DNA from: Caryophanales bacterium UBA6331
Lineage (GTDB): Bacteria > Bacillota_I > Bacilli_A > RF39 > UBA660
Assembly: GCA_002438065.1 (NCBI GenBank)
Contig: DJSP01000086.1
Coordinates: forward strand, 1 to 43,676
Length of the DNA: 43,676 nt
Direction of reading: 5' to 3'
The notes beneath the pieces were generated by a model. It saw only the letters and a program-made list of their open reading frames with translations. It did no database searches and had not been told where the DNA came from. This document shows positions 18,458 to 25,585 of the stretch, one piece after another. How positions within the stretch are numbered: the stretch's first letter is position 1; each line of letters begins with the position of its first letter. The translations under genes were made by a program, and so were the position numbers.

Positions 18458-18739
18458 ATGGAAAAAATGATTGAAGTACCTAACATGTCTCATATAATAA
18501 AACTTAATGAAAGAAAAAACATAATTATCAGTGGTATTAAAAAAATCAACAATTTTGATGACAAAGAATTTAGTTTAGATTCCATAATGGGAGGAATTAT
18601 CATTAAAGGTGAAAATCTCGAAATGATAAAACTAGACACAGTTGAAGGTAATGTATCAATTAAAGGAAAAATAAATAGTTTTTACTATACCGATAATGTT
18701 TCAAAAGAAAATAGTCTATTAATGAAGTTATTTAAATGA
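18458..18739 (+). CDS. yabP: Spore cortex protein YabP-like
   Basis: The 93-residue protein starts at 18458 after CTGGAGG; the frame is open upstream to 18410 but without a ribosome-binding site. It contains HIIKLNERKNIIISGIKKINNFDDKEFSL, a G-x-I-x-IKGENLEM segment and KGKINSFYY, which match YabP/YqfC family beta-strand proteins. In Bacillus YabP is needed for cortex formation. Its end overlaps the next gene by 4 bases, and yabP-yabQ-divIC is the Bacillus order. Confidence 0.82.
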   Translation: MEKMIEVPNMSHIIKLNERKNIIISGIKKINNFDDKEFSLDSIMGGIIIKGENLEMIKLDTVEGNVSIKGKINSFYYTDNVSKENSLLMKLFK

Positions 18740-18984
18740 TCCAATTTTTATTAATAATTTTATCAATAATTTATGGCTTTATTTATGGAATAATAACCTC
18801 TTTATTAAAAAAGAATCTTATATTATTTAGTCTATTTTCTATCTTAGCAACTTTTTTATATGTATTTATTTTATATAAATTATATAATGGTAATATCTCT
18901 TTATTATTAAAAATATCATTAATAATCGGCTTTATACTATGTAAAGTTTTAGAAAAAACTGTCAAATTTAAAAAACTTAAGTAA
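18736..18984 (+). CDS. yabQ: Small membrane protein, probable YabQ
   Basis: The 82-residue protein has three hydrophobic segments (about 3-20, 27-47, 55-72) and a basic C-terminal tail. Sequence alone is not diagnostic. It is called YabQ because it overlaps yabP by 4 bases and is followed by the divIC gene, the conserved Bacillus arrangement. Bacillus YabQ is about twice as long, so this one is a short form. YabQ is a spore membrane protein needed for cortex synthesis. Confidence 0.6.
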   Translation: MIQFLLIILSIIYGFIYGIITSLLKKNLILFSLFSILATFLYVFILYKLYNGNISLLLKISLIIGFILCKVLEKTVKFKKLK

Positions 18985-19000
18985 CAAACATTAAAATATT

Positions 19001-19009
19001 TGCTATAAT
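19001..19009 (+). promoter_or_regulatory. Extended -10 promoter before divIC
   Basis: TGC directly precedes TATAAT (19004-19009), with a weak -35 (GTAACA, 18981-18986) 17 bp upstream. The start codon is 25 bp further on. Confidence 0.5.
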
Positions 19010-19033
19010 TAACACTGAATAGAAAGGTATATT

Positions 19034-19324
19034 ATGGCAAAGAGAACAAAAAAAGATAAAAGACGTATTTTATTAGGCACTCTAGTTATTTTAATAATGA
19101 TTTGTTATTTAAGTTTTTTTGTTTATAGATATTGGAATCAAATATTATCTAACAACAACGAAAAAAAGATTTTAGAAGCCAAATATGAAGCTTTATTAAA
19201 AGAAGAAGATGAACTAAATAATGAAATAACTAAAATGCAAGATTCTGAATATGCTGCCAAATATGCTAGAGAAAAATATGGCTATTCAAAGGATAATGAA
19301 GTAATAATCAAGTTCGATGATTGA
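19034..19324 (+). CDS. divIC: Septum formation initiator, DivIC/FtsB family
   Basis: The 96-residue bitopic protein has a basic N terminus, one membrane span (about 13-34) and a coiled coil (about 37-75, NNNEKKILEAKYEALLKEE). It ends with the family motif YAAKYAREKYGYSKDNE. It would join FtsL and DivIB at the division site. AAAGG precedes the ATG. The tmRNA promoter -35 overlaps its stop codon. Confidence 0.88.
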   Translation: MAKRTKKDKRRILLGTLVILIMICYLSFFVYRYWNQILSNNNEKKILEAKYEALLKEEDELNNEITKMQDSEYAAKYAREKYGYSKDNEVIIKFDD

Positions 19325-19349
19325 TATTTTTCTTAAAATATGCTAACAT
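19321..19349 (+). promoter_or_regulatory. Promoter of ssrA
   Basis: TTGATA (19321-19326), a 17-bp spacer and TAACAT (19344-19349). The tmRNA 5' end lies 9 bases downstream, which fits initiation at the mature end. The -35 overlaps the divIC stop codon. Confidence 0.55.
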
Positions 19350-19357
19350 TTTAGCAC

Positions 19358-19710
19358 GGGGTCGTTTATGGTTTCGACAGGGTATAGTTTTGTATTATAT
19401 GCAGTGGTGGTTAAACCTAAATAACAAACAGTTAAAATAACTGACAATACAAATTATAATACTGCTTTAGCATTTGCCTAATTAAAGGTAGCGAGCACTG
19501 GCCTAAAACTAAATCTACAGAGTTTTAACGCTGGTTCATAATAGTAGATTATATTTAATAAATTGCTTAGTTTATTAAACGAATCCTATAAGCTTAGTTA
19601 ATGATATTTTGATGGTTTTTTACCATTAATGAAACAACAAATCATCTAAACTTGTAGATTATAATATGAAAGTATCTTGGACAAGGGTTCAACTCCCTTC
19701 GACTCCACCA
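19358..19710 (+). ncRNA. ssrA: Transfer-messenger RNA (tmRNA)
   Basis: The 353-base RNA rescues stalled ribosomes and tags unfinished proteins. The 5' end GGGGTCG pairs with CGACTCC near the 3' end, followed by ACCA with CCA encoded. TTTCGACAGGG follows the acceptor strand, and the T arm is AAGGGTTCAACTCCCTT. The tag reading frame most likely runs from GTT at 19431 to TAA at 19479-19481 and encodes VKITDNTNYNTALAFA after the tRNA-borne Ala. The exact resume codon is uncertain, but the ALAFA end is clear. That end resembles the AFA tags of Mollicutes more than the ALAA of most Bacilli. Confidence 0.95.
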
Positions 19711-19725
19711 AATATTGATTACATT

Positions 19726-19747
19726 GAACTTAAATAGTTCTTTTTTT
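19726..19747 (+). terminator. Terminator of ssrA
   Basis: GAACT, loop TAAAT, AGTTC and a seven-T run. The stem is short (5 bp) but the T tract is good. Confidence 0.6.
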
Positions 19748-20178
19748 ATAATAGAAATTTCACACTTAAAGAAAAAATATAAAAAATGTACGATTTTCAT
19801 TGATAAACATATGTATGCTTTGTGTAATATTAATTACAACTTAAAAAAGGTAGGTGATATTATACAAAATGATATAAATATTTAAAATATATCTAAATAA
19901 TGATTAAATCATATTAAAGAATAAAATTTAATAAGTAATAACTAATAATAATACAATCAAAAAAATAATGTACGGTAGCAAATATCACAAATTTAAGTCT
20001 GCATGAGACTAAAGGTTACTTTATCGTGTGAAGCAGGAAAATATCGGCGAAAGTCGAAAATAATAAATTTTAATTTATTATCTTTGTTCTTAGTAAAATA
20101 TAAAAAAGTTATACCAGTACACTGGAATAAATAAATGCAATATATAATATTATAAAATAACCCTCAAAGGAGCACATT
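19748..20178. other. Intergenic region with a decayed repeat copy
   Basis: No intact gene lies between ssrA and the HAD-like gene. The left part is AT-rich and has an AAAAAGGTAGGTGAT sequence near 19845 that looks like a ribosome-binding site, but no ATG follows at the right distance. That may be a relic of the gene whose 3' part is the repeat copy at 19937-20089. Confidence 0.5.
19937..20089 (+). pseudogene. Dispersed repeat, copy 2, degraded version of the 1-183 frame
   Basis: This matches the start of the window at about 80-85% by eye, and its last 30 or so bases, including an AT palindrome, are identical. Read as protein it starts MYGSKYHKFK like copy 1 but hits a stop. Two single-base insertions (near 20005 and 20026) explain the difference; removing them gives KSAETKGYFI and EAGKYRRKSKIIN, parallel to copy 1. 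The pattern fits a pseudogene copy. The small GNRA-capped stem CGGC-GAAA-GTCG near 20045 leaves a structured-RNA reading possible. Confidence 0.55.
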
Positions 20179-20718
20179 ATGAAATATATATTCTTAGATT
20201 TTGATGGTGTAATTAATAATTGGTACCAAATGGAAGGCGTATCACTAGAAAATGCCAAGACATTAAAACAAATAATAGACTTAACTAATGCTAGAGTTAT
20301 AGCAACAACCTCTAACAAATACTCATTTCAACAACGTGGAATTGATTACTATAAATCAATATTTTACAAAAATTATGTTATTCCACTAAAAGAACTAGTT
20401 ATTGAAATATATGAAGTTGCACCTTTTAAAAATAACTCAAAAATACTAGAAATTAAAGATTACATAGAGAGTCACAAAATTGAAGACTATCTCATCCTAG
20501 ATGATGAATTAATTAATGATAGTGAGTTGCAAAAACATCAAGCTTTACCAGATTTATATCTCGGATTACAACCACATCACATAGAGCCTATAATTAATAT
20601 ATTAAATGGTCATTTAGGGTTTTATCCACCAAATTATAAATTAAACGAAACAGCCGAAGAACAAGCTATCAAAATTAATGAATATCACAACAAATATACA
20701 AAAAATACCCATAAATAA
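20179..20718 (+). CDS. HAD-fold protein, Swiss-Army-knife RNA repair HAD type
   Basis: The 179-residue protein has HAD motif I FLDFDGVIN at the N terminus (nucleophile Asp8, acid Asp10), a motif II-like ATTSNKYS and motif IV YLILDDE (about 112-118). The compact form with little cap domain resembles the HAD domain found in Swiss-Army-knife RNA repair proteins, which may act as a phosphatase on nucleic-acid ends. That family link is from memory. AAAGGAG precedes the ATG. It appears to be a stand-alone gene next to the decayed repeat. Confidence 0.65.
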   Translation: MKYIFLDFDGVINNWYQMEGVSLENAKTLKQIIDLTNARVIATTSNKYSFQQRGIDYYKSIFYKNYVIPLKELVIEIYEVAPFKNNSKILEIKDYIESHKIEDYLILDDELINDSELQKHQALPDLYLGLQPHHIEPIINILNGHLGFYPPNYKLNETAEEQAIKINEYHNKYTKNTHK

Positions 20719-20769
20719 TTGATTATTACGAAAAAAACAAGTAAAATAAAAATTAGGGAGGAATAGAAA

Positions 20770-21594
20770 ATGGAAAAAGTTAAAAAATTGTTATTACCTG
20801 TAGTTCTTATTATTATTTTACTATTACCAATTATTATTAATTATGTAAATAACAAAAAGATTTCAGTAATTTCATATGATAAATACACATCTAATGTGTC
20901 AAAAGAAAAAGTAACACTTACATATTTTGGTGATACTAATTCAGAAGAATATGCTAAAATCAAAGAAGAATTACTTAATTTAAAAAGTAAATATTCAATT
21001 GAAGTTAGTGCTGTAAATACACCGAAATTAAGTACAGAAGAAAAACAAAAATTAACTAGTTCAAATGAAAAGTTTAATAGCAAATCAGTTTTTGTTATAA
21101 CACAAGATGGTAATACAGTTAAAGTAGTAGATAAAGAAAAAGAAAATGTTAACTTAGATGCTCAATTAAACAAATATATTAACAATGTAATTCCAGATGA
21201 TGAAATTGCTTATAAAACAGTTTCAACATATAAAGAATTTATGAAATTATATAAGAGTAAAAAAGTAACAATGCATGTTTTTGGACGTAACTCATGTTAT
21301 TATTGTAATATCTTTAAACCAGTATATAACGATGTTGCAGCTGAAAATAATTTAGATATTTACTACTATGATTCAGACAGCTTTAATAGTGATGAATATA
21401 ATAAAATATTAAATTCAGGTATAAACATTCCAGCCGAATGTACATCGTCAAAAGAGGAAACTCCTTTATCATCAGGTTTTGGAACACCACTAACATTATA
21501 TTTAAAAAATGGTAAAGTAGTAGGATGTATTTCTGGATATGTTAACAAAGAAAAGTTAGAAACTAAGTTAAAATCAGTTGGAATGATGAAATAA
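20770..21594 (+). CDS. Membrane-anchored thioredoxin-like protein
   Basis: The 274-residue protein has an N-terminal membrane anchor (about 6-26) and two thioredoxin-like halves. The first half (about 45-135, VTLTYFGDTNSEEYAKIKEELLNL) has the fold pattern but no Cys pair. The second (about 155-270) has the redox motif SCYYCN (Cys176 and Cys179), a cis-proline GTPLTLY and the GKVVGCISGY strand. It probably works outside the membrane in disulfide exchange. A further Cys in IPAECTSS is unusual. The next gene follows after 12 bases and is probably co-transcribed. Confidence 0.75.
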   Translation: MEKVKKLLLPVVLIIILLLPIIINYVNNKKISVISYDKYTSNVSKEKVTLTYFGDTNSEEYAKIKEELLNLKSKYSIEVSAVNTPKLSTEEKQKLTSSNEKFNSKSVFVITQDGNTVKVVDKEKENVNLDAQLNKYINNVIPDDEIAYKTVSTYKEFMKLYKSKKVTMHVFGRNSCYYCNIFKPVYNDVAAENNLDIYYYDSDSFNSDEYNKILNSGINIPAECTSSKEETPLSSGFGTPLTLYLKNGKVVGCISGYVNKEKLETKLKSVGMMK

Positions 21595-21606
21595 AGGAGA
21601 ATATAA

Positions 21607-22047
21607 ATGGCGTCTACTTATGAAATTATAAAAAAATTTAAAGATAAATATCCCGGCACAATATGTTGGAGAATTAAAAAACATGCAAAATTAGTTGACG
21701 AAAATTTATATCCCGATGAAGTTGTAAATTATGCCTTTGCTGCTCAAAATAATGCAACTCATGGAAGTATATTTGATACAGCCGTACTAGCTATCACCAA
21801 TAAAAGACTTATAATTGCTCAAGATTATATTTTGGTAGGATATGATTTAAACTCAATTACACCAGACTTATACAACGATATGCAAATACATGCTGGAATT
21901 ATTTGGGGAATGATAATTATTGATACAATGAAAGAAACTATTTATTTTTCTAATATATCAAAAAAAGCATTACCAGAAATTCAAAAAGAAATAACATCAT
22001 ACATGATGGAAGCAAAAGCAAAATACTACAAAAAAGAAGTAAAGTAA
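21607..22047 (+). CDS. PH-like (bacterial pleckstrin homology) domain protein
   Basis: The 146-residue cytoplasmic protein contains LYPDEVVNYAFAAQN and TAVLAITNKRLIIAQDYILVGYDL, the pattern of bacterial PH domains (YokE-like) where a strand ending in TNKRLI is typical. AAAGGAG lies 8 bases before the ATG. It sits 12 bases after the thioredoxin-like gene. Its role is unknown. Confidence 0.6.
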   Translation: MASTYEIIKKFKDKYPGTICWRIKKHAKLVDENLYPDEVVNYAFAAQNNATHGSIFDTAVLAITNKRLIIAQDYILVGYDLNSITPDLYNDMQIHAGIIWGMIIIDTMKETIYFSNISKKALPEIQKEITSYMMEAKAKYYKKEVK

Positions 22048-22050
22048 ATA

Positions 22051-22078
22051 AAGAGTTCAATTAAGAATTCTTTTTTTC
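22051..22078 (+). terminator. Rho-independent terminator
   Basis: AAGAGTTC and GAATTCTT (one G-U pair) with a 6-base loop, then T residues, directly after the PH-like gene. Confidence 0.75.
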
Positions 22079-22092
22079 TAAAATGGAGAAGT

Positions 22093-23202
22093 ATGAAAAA
22101 AATTAATAAAAACGTTAAATTTATATTTGTATTACTATTATTAGTAATTATCTATGTCATCATACTATACACGCCAAAAAACTATGAAATAGATTACATT
22201 ATTAATAAAGTAAAAATAAATGAAAAATATGACAAATACACTAAAAAATATACCTTTATTTTAACCTATGAAAATACCGATTATCCTCTTATAGTAAATT
22301 CTAAATATTTAAAAAAACGTAAATTAATTGAAAATATTAAAATAGTATCAGACGAAAAAGATACTTGTTTAAACACTGACTATCTAGATAATAATAAAAT
22401 TATTTGTAGCGATTCATCAGGCTTAAAAGATTATCACCTAATTAATGATAAACTTTATAGTGAAAATTACGAGAAAGTTATTAAACCAATCAAAGAAACA
22501 ACTTATGAAAATATTAAGATTTATAATAACGACGAAACATATCTTATTTGGAATTATAATGGCTATTTAAAGATATCTGAAAATAATGAAAAAATTAATA
22601 TTTTAAACGAAGAAAAATATAATAATCAATCAACCTATCAAAATGATCGTTACCTAATTATTCCAGACTATGACTCATCATATTACTTTAAGAAAATATA
22701 TATTTATGACACCGAAAAGAATAATTTGTCAAATATAACCTTTAATTATGAAATATCATACAATCTTTTATATCTTGGAACATTTAAAAATAAAGTTTAC
22801 TTTTTAGATCTTAAAAACAAGAACGAATATGAATTAAATTTAAAAAAGAAAATAATTAAACTTTTAAATGAAAAAAATAATTATGGATTATTTCTAAATG
22901 GTAAGAAATTAGAACACGTTAAAGTTGATACTTTAATTAAAAATGAAGAGATATTTGCTAGTGAAATTAACAATAATTATAGTTTACAAGATAATACATT
23001 ATATAAAAATATAGATAGATATAAACTAAAAGTAAGTAATAAAAAAATAACTGAAATAGTTAGAATAATAGATGATACAGTTTATTACTTAGTAGATGAT
23101 ACCTTATATAGATATAATGAAGAAACCGGAGAAGAACAACTACTTAAATACAAAGAATGGAAATATAATTATCAAAATCAAATATTTATCTTTAACAAAT
23201 AA
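22093..23202 (+). CDS. Membrane-anchored protein of unknown function
   Basis: The 369-residue protein has one N-terminal membrane segment (about 8-27). The rest is a long extracytoplasmic part rich in Tyr, Asn, Asp and Lys. Recurring strand patterns (YLIWNYNGYLKIS, YLIIPDYDSSYYFKKIYIYDTEKN, GTFKNKVYFLDLKNKNEYEL) are spaced like blades, which suggests a beta-propeller-like fold. GGAG precedes the ATG. I do not recognise a family. Confidence 0.6.
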   Translation: MKKINKNVKFIFVLLLLVIIYVIILYTPKNYEIDYIINKVKINEKYDKYTKKYTFILTYENTDYPLIVNSKYLKKRKLIENIKIVSDEKDTCLNTDYLDNNKIICSDSSGLKDYHLINDKLYSENYEKVIKPIKETTYENIKIYNNDETYLIWNYNGYLKISENNEKINILNEEKYNNQSTYQNDRYLIIPDYDSSYYFKKIYIYDTEKNNLSNITFNYEISYNLLYLGTFKNKVYFLDLKNKNEYELNLKKKIIKLLNEKNNYGLFLNGKKLEHVKVDTLIKNEEIFASEINNNYSLQDNTLYKNIDRYKLKVSNKKITEIVRIIDDTVYYLVDDTLYRYNEETGEEQLLKYKEWKYNYQNQIFIFNK

Positions 23203-23238
23203 TTAATTTAAGAATATCCTATACTAGGGGATGAAAAA

Positions 23239-23574
23239 ATGATTGATATGTATAATGTAAATCAAGATGCCAATAATTACTTTGATTATTATAAAATAAA
23301 AAAGGGAGATAATTTATACCAGATAGGTAAAAGTTACAATGTGAATCCTGCTTTAATTGCAATTCTTAACGGTCTAAATCTAAATGATTATATTTATCCA
23401 AATGAAACTATAATGGTTCCTAAAGAAGGATATTCATATTACGTAACTAAATCAGGAGATACCCTTAACTTAGTAGCAAATACATTTAATACCAGTGTAT
23501 CAAACATTCTAAGAAACAACGAAACAATCTATTTACAAGAAGGTCAATTAATAGTTAATAAAATAAGCGAATAG
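23239..23574 (+). CDS. Double LysM-domain protein
   Basis: The 111-residue protein consists of two LysM repeats (about 15-60, YYKIKKGDNLYQIGKSY; about 63-108, YYVTKSGDTLNLVANTF), which bind N-acetylglucosamine polymers. It has no signal peptide or anchor. LysM proteins without a signal are common in spore coats, where they reach the cortex from the mother cell, and this genome carries spore genes; a spore role is inference. AGGGGAT stands before the ATG. Confidence 0.8.
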   Translation: MIDMYNVNQDANNYFDYYKIKKGDNLYQIGKSYNVNPALIAILNGLNLNDYIYPNETIMVPKEGYSYYVTKSGDTLNLVANTFNTSVSNILRNNETIYLQEGQLIVNKISE

Positions 23575-23594
23575 TTTATTTTATTTTTTTTGCA

Positions 23595-23603
23595 TGATAT
23601 AAT
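23595..23603 (+). promoter_or_regulatory. Extended -10 promoter element
   Basis: TGA followed by TATAAT (23598-23603), 26 bp before the start codon of the next gene. The upstream region is T-rich without a clear -35. Confidence 0.4.
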
Positions 23604-23629
23604 TTATTTAAGATAAGGGGCCACAATTT

Positions 23630-25222
23630 ATGATTTTAAAAAAACCATATGCATTTTTAATAAAGAATTTCAAAATAATACACATAATTATCTTTTTATT
23701 AGCACTCTTAATTAATGACTATTATGTTAAGATTTATAAATTCTTTAAAAATTATTCATCAAATAATTTCTATGATTACAATATTGCCAAAGATTATTTA
23801 CCAACATTTATATTCATAGCCGTAATCTTCCTAATCGGATTTTTAAGCATAATGTTTTATTTAATGGCAAAAAAGAAAAAACCAACTAAATTATACATTT
23901 TTTCTATAATTTATTATATTGTATTATTAATATCAATGATGTTTATTTATAACAAAATAAATACATTATATGAAGCAACACTAACCCAAAGAGTAAGCAG
24001 ATTTTATCAAGATATATACTTTCTTTTAAATTTACCCCATTACTATTTTTTATTTATGTATTTAGTAAGAGGTATTGGCTTCGATATTAAAAAATTCAAT
24101 TTTAGTAAAGATATGCAAGAACTTGAAATAAAAGCAGAAGATAACGAAGAATTTGAGTTTGAGTTTGGTAAAGATAATTATTTAATAAAAAGAAAAATTC
24201 ACAGATTATATCGTGAAATAATTATCTATTATAAAGAAAATAAATTTTTAATAAATATAGTCGGAGGTTCAATTCTCTCAATTATTCTAGTGACAATTTT
24301 TATTAACACATCTATTTCAATTCACAAGTATCATGTTGGAAGTTCTTTAAAAGCTGATAAGTTTATTTATAAATTAAATAATGCCTATGTAACATCTTAT
24401 GACTATAAAAATAAACAAATTAGTAGTACTAATAAATATATCATATTAGATATGACTTTAACAAACAAAGGCAAATATATTTTAAAACCTGAAGAAATGT
24501 ACATAATTTATAATGGCAACAAAGAATCAGTATACAAATCAAGCCTTTCAAATAGTTTTTCCGATTTAGGAACAGTCTATAATGGCGATTTAATTCCTAA
24601 TACACCAACAAATTTATTATTTATTTATGAAGTACCAAAGGAAGCTAAAGTAAATAATTTAAAACTTATGGTATATAAAGGATATGAATATAAAAATGGA
24701 GTTACTAATAACATTTATCGTGAATATAAATTTAGTGCTAATAATTTAGATAAAGAAATAAAAACGCAAAAATCATCATTAAATACACTAAACTATCTCG
24801 GAAGAACTCTATATGGTAACACAACCATAAAAATTAACAATATTGAAATAAAAGAAAGATATGAATATACTTATCAAAAATGTATAGATGAAAATAATTG
24901 CCAAACATTAACAGATATAATTATTCCTGATAATCGTAATCAATATGATCTCTTAATTGTTGATTATGAATTAAATGTTGATGAATCATCTCTTCTTGCT
25001 AGAAGCACTAATAATGATATTCAATCAATTATTAATAAATTTTCTAAGATAAATTATAATATTAACAATAGTGAAAGAACATCAACTATATATGGTAAAA
25101 CATACTCAAATTTAGAAAACAAAATATTTTTTGATATTCCAAATAACATTAAAGATAAATCAGCATCAAAAAGTTATGTAATTAAAACTAGAGAAAATGA
25201 GTATTCATATGACTTTAACTAG
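23630..25222 (+). CDS. Multi-span membrane protein with a large extracytoplasmic domain, unknown
   Basis: The 530-residue protein has about four membrane segments in the first 145 residues, a short cytoplasmic stretch with an acidic EDNEEFEFEFG patch, another span (about 214-234), and then some 290 residues outside the membrane. The outer part has strands such as KYIILDMTLTNKGKYILKPEEMYIIYNG, resembling DUF4352-type immunoglobulin-like domains of Firmicute lipoproteins; this is a weak resemblance. AAGGGG stands before the ATG. Function unknown. Confidence 0.6.
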   Translation: MILKKPYAFLIKNFKIIHIIIFLLALLINDYYVKIYKFFKNYSSNNFYDYNIAKDYLPTFIFIAVIFLIGFLSIMFYLMAKKKKPTKLYIFSIIYYIVLLISMMFIYNKINTLYEATLTQRVSRFYQDIYFLLNLPHYYFLFMYLVRGIGFDIKKFNFSKDMQELEIKAEDNEEFEFEFGKDNYLIKRKIHRLYREIIIYYKENKFLINIVGGSILSIILVTIFINTSISIHKYHVGSSLKADKFIYKLNNAYVTSYDYKNKQISSTNKYIILDMTLTNKGKYILKPEEMYIIYNGNKESVYKSSLSNSFSDLGTVYNGDLIPNTPTNLLFIYEVPKEAKVNNLKLMVYKGYEYKNGVTNNIYREYKFSANNLDKEIKTQKSSLNTLNYLGRTLYGNTTIKINNIEIKERYEYTYQKCIDENNCQTLTDIIIPDNRNQYDLLIVDYELNVDESSLLARSTNNDIQSIINKFSKINYNINNSERTSTIYGKTYSNLENKIFFDIPNNIKDKSASKSYVIKTRENEYSYDFN

Positions 25223-25233
25223 TCCATTTTATA

Positions 25234-25262
25234 TTGACTTTAAAAAAATTATATAATACAAT
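25234..25262 (+). promoter_or_regulatory. Promoter of tRNA-Cys
   Basis: TTGACT (25234-25239), 17 bp, TACAAT (25257-25262), 39 bp before the tRNA 5' end. Confidence 0.6.
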
Positions 25263-25301
25263 ATTCTTGCAATGCCAAATATTGCATATATTGTATTAGA
25301 T

Positions 25302-25375
25302 GGGGCTTTAGCCAAGTGGTAAGGCAAGGGACTGCAACTCCCTGAGCACCGGTTCAAATCCGGTAGGCCCCTCCA
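25302..25375 (+). tRNA. tRNA-Cys (anticodon GCA)
   Basis: The 74-base tRNA has acceptor GGGGCTT pairing with AGGCCCC, discriminator T, and CCA encoded. The anticodon stem AGGGA-CTGCAAC-TCCCT shows GCA at 25334-25336, and the T arm is CCGGTTCAAATCCGG. Confidence 0.96.
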
Positions 25376-25419
25376 TTATAAAAAATTGCTCGAACTTTAA
25401 CGCTTGAGCTTAATAAAAA

Positions 25420-25453
25420 AAATATCAATTTCAAAATGAAGTTGATATTTTTT
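25420..25453 (+). terminator. Rho-independent terminator of tRNA-Cys
   Basis: A 13-bp stem (25420-25432 with 25438-25450, one G-U pair) with loop AAAAT, followed by T residues. Confidence 0.85.
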
Positions 25454-25535
25454 AAAATTATAGTTGAAATAGGTAAGTTAAAAAATAAAGCAGGTAGCAA
25501 TAAGTTTAAAATAACAGCTCAAAAATGGATTAAAG

Positions 25536-25572
25536 AAAAAATGGAATAATTTAATCAAAAATCCACTTTTTT
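25536..25572. terminator. Weak bidirectional terminator facing the ABC-F gene
   Basis: AAAAAATGGA and TCCACTTTTTT pair with one bulged base. Read on the minus strand it lies just after the ABC-F stop codon. Confidence 0.45.
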
Positions 25573-25585
25573 CATGTGCAATTTT

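Noticed and set aside
19845..19900. A gene start after the AGGTAGGTGAT sequence in the region after ssrA
   Set aside because: No start codon lies at proper distance and all frames close quickly. At most it is the relic of the gene represented by the repeat.
25436..25549. A 37-codon frame after tRNA-Cys (contains GKLKNKAGSNKFK)
   Set aside because: Its start lies inside the tRNA terminator stem and it has no ribosome-binding site. It could be a relic of a larger gene, but nothing nearby supports that.
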